DNA from: Erodium maritimum
Taxonomy: Eukaryota; Streptophyta; Magnoliopsida; Geraniales; Geraniaceae
Assembly (NCBI GenBank): GCA_963921825.1
Contig: OY997592.1
Coordinates: 29,367,730 to 29,431,729 of the forward strand
DNA: 64,000 nt
Direction of reading: 5' to 3'
Under the pieces are notes generated by a model that saw nothing but the letters and a program-made list of their open reading frames with translations, was not told where the DNA came from and did no database searches. This document shows, in pieces, positions 57,472 through 64,000 of this stretch. Numbering within the stretch: the first letter of the stretch is position 1; each line of letters begins with the position of its first letter. The position numbers were made by a program, and so were the translations under genes.

Positions 57472-60400
57472 TGTAATAACCACTTCTGGTCAACGTCAGT
57501 CAAACCTGCGAAAAACAAGAAAATTTAAAATTTTCGAGATAGACACTTAACTTAACCTAAATTGACCCCGAGTGTCATACCGGACTTAAGATAACCCCGT
57601 TATCGACCAAAATGAGTTCCAGGGGACTCAGGGCAACTTTCTGGTCAATTAGGGAAATGTTGACTTTTCGCTGGAAAAGTCGACCGAGCGACGTTTTGGT
57701 CCATTCGAGGACCGTTTGGGACCCAAAACGCTTAACCGTCGTCGCAGCGGTCTTAGTTGAGCCGTTTCCTTGTAGCCCGTCAAGTTTCGTAATTTCTTGG
57801 AAAAAGTGCCCGTTCGGGGCCCGAAACGTCCGATTTTCACGAAACTGATTGGAAAATATCAACTAGATATTTTCCAAAAGGTGTGGGACCCACCTTGACA
57901 CATGTCCTAAATGTGGTGGTGTTAGTTTTGGGGGGGAAAAGGAAAGATGAGGCTTAAGAGGGTTTCAGTGTGGGTGTGTAGCCGAACACTAAAGAAAAAA
58001 AGAAAGAAAGGAGATCTGGTCTCCTTCTTCGAAAAGCATGGCAGCTCAGTGGATGGAGTAAGGAGAAGCACTTGTTCATTTCTTTTTGACATTTATTGGA
58101 CATCAAGTCCTTGGTCTGGGCGGCGGCTTCACAGAGAAATAGAAAGTGAGAAGCGAGAGGTGTGTTCCTTTCTTGAGCTCCTTTTTGTTCTTCTTGTTTG
58201 GTTGAGCTTGATAGCTCATTCACTGCTCCATATTAACTTATTGAAGCAGGAACTTTTGGTTGCATGATGAACATTAATTGCTCCTCCTAATTGATTGGAG
58301 TAAGAACAATTAATTGTACAAAAGTTTAGGTAGTTACTTGACTTGGTGTAATCGTAGAAAAGTTTAGGTAGTTATTTGACTTGGTGTAATTGTAAAGAGG
58401 AGAAGTTTAGCTTGTATTGAGAAATGGGGAATTATTGGAGACGTTTCGGAGACGTTTGGAGGTGTGGGGCCCACGTGCTCGGTTGTTCGGGTTTTAATGT
58501 TCGGGTGGTTTAAAACGTCCCCCGGACCACTTATTCCTAATCGAATCGAAATTTGGAGTTAATTTGGAGAAGTTGTAATTAACGGGTTTTGGGAAACTTT
58601 AAACGTTAATTAATTGACTTAGAAGTCGGAATTCAATTCCGTCAAGTGCGTTGGGTTCCTTGAAATATTCTAAGACCGTAGAAACGAAAACGGGGGCTTT
58701 TGGAGCCCCGGAAGGCAATTAACCAAAACCCGGGCAGATTCGCCATGTCGGGCGAATCTGGCCTTTACGGGTCCTTTATCGACAATCTCGAGTAATTGGG
58801 GAGTTTGGGAGTGATCGACATTGTTGAGGTTACGTTTGGGCGTTAAGTATGTTAATTTTCGGTTTATTCGTACTAGTTTAAAAGTACTTTGAAATTGTGT
58901 TCTTTTAGATCGTGCTACGGACCGAGGCAAAGGGAAGCTCGGCGAGTGACTGGGTGTACTTCGGGTGTTGTTGGAGCGCTTTTGGATCTATATACGAGGT
59001 AGGGAAAAGTAGCCGGATCTCGGCCCTGACTAGGGAAAGTTAATAGTAGAATTGCATGTGACACCGGGGTGTCGTGGGTTGAGTAGAATTATTTAAATAT
59101 TAGAAAAGCATGATACGGGATTGTAGCGTTTAAGAGAAAAGCATGTGACACTTAGTAGTGTCGTAGGAACAGAGAACTTAGCGATAATTGAATTACTGGA
59201 GGCATATGACCATGCCCGGAGGTTGTTTGTGAAACTAGTGATCTTAGGACAGTTAGAGGCATCGGGTATGCCGGAGGTTGTTGTGCGTTTTTAATTGTTG
59301 AGTTGGGTGGCCTTGAGAGCCCGTATTATTTTACTGTTGAGTTGGGTGGCCTTGAGAGCCCGTATTATTTTACTGTTGAGTTGGGTGGCCTTGAGAGCCC
59401 GTATTATTTTACTGTTGAGTTGGGTGGCCTTGAGAGCCCGTATTATTTTACTGTTGAGTTGGGTGGCCTTGAGAGCCCGTATTATTTACTGTTGAGTTGG
59501 GTGGCCATGAGAGCCCGTGTATTTATGGTTGTGTCTTGGGAGGCCATGATGGCCCGTGGGGACGTTGAACCCGAGTCTTGACTGTTGAGGTGTCTTGAGT
59601 GGCCCTGAGTGCCTGATTGTTGAACTTTCTTGTGTTTGTGGTCGTGTCTTGCCCGATCCGACTGTGTGTCGGGGAGTGGTGTGGATTTTGGCAGGTTGCG
59701 AGCATTCTTTGGCTGGCCTGACCAAACTCGAGCCTCGGCAGGTTCTGAGCATTCTTCGGCTAGCCTGTTCCGTGTCCGGATCCCAAGAGGTTATGAGCAT
59801 TCTTCGGTTAGCCTGATCCGTGACCGGGTCCCGGCAGGTTACGAGCATTCTTCGGCTGGCCTGACCGCGTACGAGGCTCGGCAGGTTCTGAGCATTCTTC
59901 GGCTAGCCTGATCCGTGTTCTTGTCTTTGGGGAAGTTCATTGTTGGCTGTGTTGTCTTACTTTGTGAGTTTGAGTTTGAGTTTGTTGTGGAAAGTAACGG
60001 GTTTTGGTTAGGTTCAGTACTTGAGTTGGTGTTGGTTTTGGTGTTGGTTTTGGTGTTGGTTTTGGTGTTGGTTTTGGGGTTGGTTTTGGTGTTGGCTTTG
60101 GTGTTGGCTTTGGTGTTGGTTTTGGTGTTGGTTTTAGCGTTGGTGTTACTGGCTTTATCTACTAATTATGCCATAGTCAGTCTGGTATCCGTGGAGGTGA
60201 GCGAACGCTCACCCCTAGCTGCTTTTCCTACAGGTACTGATCACTGGACGGACTAGGTTAGCTCTTGAAGCTGGTGGAGCTTGGAGCGGAGTTTGGTCTT
60301 TATTTTGTTGAGTCTAGTGACGGATATTGTACCATGTCCACTTGTTGGGACGTTTTTGTATTGTAAATACTATTATTTTGAGAAGTAAATGGAAATGTCA

Positions 60401-60486
60401 AAGCTTTTATTCAAAAAAGGTTCAAGTGTTTATGTTTTAAAAATGTTCGCGTCCCGAGTTCGGTTCGTTGAATTTGGGGCGTGACA
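57472..60486 (+). mobile_element. Solo LTR E (Ty3/gypsy), in the coat-protein gene
   Basis: Starts tgtaataaccac, ends ggggcgtgaca, 3,015 bp, flanked by taaag at 57467-57471 and 60487-60491. Same family as D. No primer site or coding domain. Contains a 39-bp repeat (59298-59510, ttgagttgggtggccttgag core), a 35-40-bp repeat (59690-59910, gcattcttcggctagcctg), a gttggttttggt simple repeat (60025-60140), and the palindrome at 60197-60212. It shows that the virus was in the chromosome before this LTR element jumped. Confidence 0.92.
59298..59510 (+). repeat. 39-bp tandem repeat in LTR E
   Basis: About five and a half units starting ttgagttgggtggccttgag at 59298, 59337 and onward, almost identical. 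Homologous in core to the 13920-14660 repeat of LTR D. Confidence 0.9.
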
Positions 60487-60491
60487 TAAAG

Positions 60492-61064
60492 AGTTACTTA
60501 ATGAGAAAGTGTGAAGAATATAGGTTACAACAGAAGGTAAGAAAAGATAAAAAATTAGGACTAAGAGAGATATGTGGAATAGCAGAAAAAAGATTAGTAT
60601 TTGGATGCGACGAGAAAAGGATAAGGAAAAAACACAGGAAGAATGAAAAGAAATACAAAACTTATAACAAAAGAACCAGAAGATACACCAAAAATAATAA
60701 AAACCCATATTATAATACATTTAGGAGAAAAAGGTTTAGAAGATTCAGAAATACACCCCAAAATAGAAATAGATTTAGATACAAAAGAAAATTTAGAAGA
60801 AGACCTTACAAAAAGCAAAATATGAGTGAATGCAAATGTTGGAACTGCCATGAGAAAGGACATTATGCCAATAAGTGCCCTAAACTAAAAGAAAAAGGAG
60901 TAAGATATGTCAATAAATCTGAATTTATTATGAGCCTAGAGCAAATAAGAGAAGATAATAGAAAATGGTATGAATATGAAGAATTTTATGTTAGCGAAAC
61001 AGAAGTAGAAGATGAATCAGAATCAGAATCAGAAACCCAATCAACTAAACTGATAGTGATATAG
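60492..61064 (+). pseudogene. Coat protein C-terminal part (+ copy)
   Basis: Continues the 56005 frame after LTR E. Contains LRQ-type basic text, then RRFRNTPQNRNRFRYKRKF, the CCHC finger CWNCHEKGHYANKC (about 60835-60880) and an acidic tail (SETEVEDESESESETQ). A deletion of about 10 bp near 61045 changes the tail and moves the stop to TAG 61062-61064, just before the polymerase ATG at 61069; in the inverted arm stop and start overlap. The finger binds viral RNA during packaging. Confidence 0.88.
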
Positions 61065-61068
61065 AGTA

Positions 61069-61338
61069 ATGGTAGCAGTTTATGTAGAAGCCTATGTAGA
61101 ATATAAACCTAACAAGTTAGTGAAGCAAGTAATATTCATAGATGATGGAGCAGACTTATGCCTAGCAAAGAAAGAAGTACTAGAACCACACCGATGGAAG
61201 AAATCTAATATACATAGAACTAAAGTAACAGGATTTGATGAAAGAAGAAAAGATTTAGATGAAATAGCGACCAATGTAAGAATATTATTAAGCAAGACAA
61301 TGGTCAGAATACCTCTAATTACTTTAAAACAAGAGTAG
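61069..61338 (+). pseudogene. Polymerase N-terminus: protease part (+ copy)
   Basis: ATG 61069; IFIDDGADLCLAKKEVL carries the presumptive aspartic-protease site, with Asp-Asp-Gly-Ala where Asp-Thr/Ser-Gly-Ala is usual. Stop at 61336-61338 results from a ~55-bp deletion between cctcta and attacttt, relative to the inverted arm. RT follows in another frame. The protease would release coat protein and RT from precursors. Confidence 0.83.
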
Positions 61339-62891
61339 TGAAAATTGATACTGTAAGTTTACAAACACCTTGTAACAAATGGATAATACTACAAAGAATC
61401 CATCCAGCCAGCCTAAATAGTATTAACCTCATAACAATGGAGAGAAATAATAACCTAAAAGAACTAACAACAAGATATCATGATATGCTAAAACCCAACT
61501 TCGGTGAGAACCCTATACAACTTTGGGATAAAGAAAAAATACAAGCAGAGATAAAACTGAAAAATCCAAATGATATAATAAGGTCTAGACCAATCAGGTA
61601 TAGTCCTAGTGATCAGAAAGAATTTAAAACTCAAATAGAAGAATTACTAAGAATGAAACTTATACAAGAAAGTAAAAGCCCACATAGCAGCCCAGCCTTT
61701 TTAGTTAGAAAACATAGTGAACAAAAAAGAGGAAAAACTAGAATGGTTATAGACTATAGAGAATTAAATAAGAAAAATGAGTTTGATGGATATTTCTTAC
61801 CATATAAAAGAAACCTTATTAACGGACTAGGAAATAAGAGATGGTTTAGCAAGTTTGACTGTAAAAGCGGATTTTGGCAGATAAAACTAACAAAAGAATC
61901 AAGACCTTTAACAGCATTTAGTGCACCCCAAGGACATTATGAATGGATAGTATTACCCTTTGGACTAAAAAATGCACCTCAAATATTCCAGAGAAGGATG
62001 GATCAAGTATTCAGAAATTTACAAGACTTTTGCATGGTTTATGTAGATGATATATTAATTTATAGTGATACCCTAGACCAACATATAAAACACCTAGATA
62101 TATTTGTGAAAACTGTGAAACAACATGGAATACTACTTTCTGAGAAAAAATCTGAAATCTTTAGAAATGAGATAGAATATTTAGGATATATTATAGACAA
62201 AGAAGGATTAAAACTACAAGACCATATTGTAACAAAAATAAAAAATTTTAAAGACAGACTAGAAAATAAGAAGGAAGTTCAACAATTCCTAGGAATAGTA
62301 AATTATGCCTCAGACCATATGAAAAACCTGCTAGAAATAAGAAAACCCTTACAAGAGCTTATAAAGAAAAACACACCTTTTGAATGGAAGGAAGAGCATG
62401 AGAAGGCAATAAAGACTATAAAACAAATGGTAACTAACTTACCTAAACACAGGATCCCGATGGAAACTGATCAGTTAGAATTATTTACAGATGCTAGTAA
62501 TATAGGTTGGGGAGCAGTCCTTATAGCTTATACACAAGATGACATAGATAAGAAAAAACCCCTAATATGTGGATACGGAGGAGGAACATGGAAACCTCAT
62601 GAAAAGAACTACCATATAAATGAAAAAGAATTATTAGCGGTAATGTTTGGAATTAAAAGATTTTATTACCATCTTTCCCAAGTAAAATTCGTGGTTAGAA
62701 CCGACAATACTCAAGTAAAAGCCTTTATCACTAACATAATAGATTTGCTACCAGAACTTAATAGGAGAAGAAAATGGCAGTCATTCTTTTGTTGTTATGG
62801 CTTCATAGTGAAACCAATATCAGGAACTAAAAATATATTGGCTGATTTTCTTAGCAGGTGTAACCATGGCAGCAGAGCAAATCAACTTTGA
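61338..62891 (+). pseudogene. Polymerase: reverse transcriptase and RNase H
   Basis: A 517-codon open frame. RT motifs: KTRMVIDYRELNKK, KFDCKSGFWQIKL, LPFGLKNAPQIFQRRMD, and catalytic [11 protein letters not shown] (about 62035-62068). RNase H follows with LELFTDASNIGWGAVL, NEKELLAVMFGIK, VVRTDNTQVKA, and NILADFLSRC at the end, giving the D-E-D set. No integrase, as expected of pararetroviruses. This segment is intact; only the deletion near 61320 separates it from its start. The ORF end overlaps the next ATG by 26 bases. Confidence 0.93.
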
Positions 62892-63963
62892 ACAATACAT
62901 TAACAAACTAATCAAACATATTACTGAACTTGATGAAAACATGATAAAGCTACAAAATACAACTGCTGAAACCATCAACAACATACTAAAAGAAACTGAC
63001 CAAAAAATGATAGACTTACAAAAGGAAAAAACTGAAATGTCTAAAACCCTAGCAGAAACGATTAGAGACCGAGAAACAACCCGATCACTACAATCTTTAC
63101 AACTAAAACCCCAGGTCCTAGTATCAAAATTAGCAACCATGCCAGCCTCTTCCACCTCAAACATGTTAGAAAATGGAATCACCATGTGCGATAAAGTAAA
63201 ATACACACCCGAATACACAAAAGCCTTTCAACAGATTACTAAATACTATGATTATAAAACGCATAGCAATATCATAAGAACTGTTAAAAATACCAAATAC
63301 CCCAGATACATATGTAGTGAAGAAGCCAACCCTAATGCAGTGGAAAACTTATTCTTATATGGCTTCGTAGATAAGATACTATTCAATGAAACCCTCAACA
63401 GTGTCTCAAGACTACCTACTATAATTACTGAATCAGCAAGAGAAATGATAAATTCCTATGGACCAGGGCTCTATGGCATTCAAATATTTGATGCCAGCAC
63501 TGACCTAGTAGGAAAACATATAGTAGTGTGCCAACTGTTTAAAACCAGGAAAAATAGTAAGGTCCAAGGAAATGAAGCTTCTCTTAAATTATCACCACCC
63601 TGCACTATTGAAAACTTCCAAGAATGGCTAAGCCAAAAAAGAGCAACATGACTTAACTTCCTAAAATCAAGGATAAGTGACATGTTAACAACAAGAAGGG
63701 CCAAAACCATAGGAACTAGTAAAGGAGGACAGGTGGAAGAAATCATCACCTTATATTATGATAACAATGATATCCTCTCAGAAGGTAACATAGAACTTGA
63801 GAGAATGTACCATAGAATTATTAACCTAGAATATAAACATTCCCCCGAGACAATCAAAGCTTATCAATTCAAACCTGAGAACAAGAAAAGACCCCTTGTG
63901 GGAGAAATTACTCCGGGAATAAAATTATCAAAAGAAGAAGAATCATCTGACCCTTTTCAGTAA
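62866..63963 (+). pseudogene. TAV/inclusion-body-like ORF with one in-frame TGA
   Basis: ATG 62866 in good context (accATGG). The first 261 codons end at TGA 63649-63651; the same frame stays open through 63682 (second Met) to TAA 63961-63963. The N-terminal ~70 residues are helical (MIDLQKEKTEMSKTLAETI); the middle contains ENLFLYGFVDKILFNETLN and GPGLYGIQIFDAST; CTIENFQEWLSQKRAT lies before the stop. Position after RT matches the caulimovirus transactivator/viroplasmin, which allows reinitiation on polycistronic RNA and forms inclusion bodies. Motif support is modest; assignment relies on order, length and a plausible viroplasmin-like core. Confidence 0.66.
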
Positions 63964-64000
63964 GGGAAATGTAAAACCTTGTTAACAGGGCAAAAGCCCA
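63964..64000 (+). other. Start of viral intergenic region (window edge)
   Basis: 37 bases after the last stop; too short to judge. In caulimovirids a promoter and the Met-tRNA primer site would lie in the large intergenic region that follows. Confidence 0.4.

Larger units (their letters stand above)
54182..64000. mobile_element. Endogenous pararetrovirus (Caulimoviridae-like), rearranged
   Basis: About 6.8 kb of viral sequence plus a 3-kb solo LTR. The order of genes from 55083 is movement-protein-like tail, small ORF, VAP-like, coat protein, polymerase (protease-RT-RNase H, no integrase) and TAV-like, as in caulimo- and soymoviruses. An RT with RNase H but no integrase, and a coat protein with a CCHC finger, are the family marks. 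A 0.9-kb arm at 54182-55082 is inverted. Damage includes deletions, a frameshift, a stop and the LTR. The base composition (very A-rich coding strand) is unlike the plant sequence around it. The virus continues past the window edge. Confidence 0.92.

Noticed and set aside
59915..60256. Leu/Val repeat ORF in LTR E resembling a membrane protein
   Set aside because: Produced by the gttggttttggt simple repeat in a solo LTR.

Overview
This is nuclear DNA from a flowering plant, probably a eudicot (the clade is inference). Two spliced housekeeping genes sit among plant transposable elements, and an endogenous plant pararetrovirus (Caulimoviridae type) fills the right end. No organellar or bacterial gene is visible.

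Left edge (1-2700): a complete seven-exon gene for the trans-Golgi syntaxin SYP61 on the + strand. Positions 3480-34760 hold one L1-type LINE on the - strand, cut in half by a 25.8-kb nest. The nest is a Ty1/copia element (A, 5777-31563, 5-bp target duplication caaac). A's integrase contains a 2.9-kb solo LTR (C, duplication aaggg), which in turn contains a 3.5-kb solo LTR (D, duplication atatt). A's 3' end is a ladder of partial LTR copies, and the last copy holds a second copia element of the same family in opposite orientation (B, 22703-31390). The insertion order is LINE, then A, then C (followed by D) and B.

Middle (34761-42628): a CACTA transposase scrap, the ORF1 part of a second LINE, an Sm-fold gene for the NatC subunit NAA38 with a site-II type promoter and a 5'UTR intron, a non-autonomous hAT-like element with 8-bp duplication, and the 5' LTR plus gag start of another LTR element (F).

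Right (42629-64000): an 11.55-kb Tekay-like Ty3/gypsy chromovirus (G, - strand) with two ~3-kb LTRs and a gag-pol carrying seven in-frame stops. Next comes a rearranged endogenous pararetrovirus. A 0.9-kb arm (coat protein C-terminus plus protease start) lies inverted at 54182-55082. From 55083 the virus runs on the + strand in the order movement-protein-like tail, small ORF, VAP-like coiled coil, coat protein, polymerase, and TAV-like protein up to the window edge. Another solo LTR (E, 57472-60486, duplication taaag) splits the coat-protein gene. Several viral ORFs overlap by a few bases, as in caulimoviruses. The two arms form a long inverted repeat that could be transcribed into a hairpin. 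That arrangement, the depth of nesting proven by target duplications, and a conserved palindrome plus splice-acceptor-like block in all the gypsy LTRs are the main points of interest.
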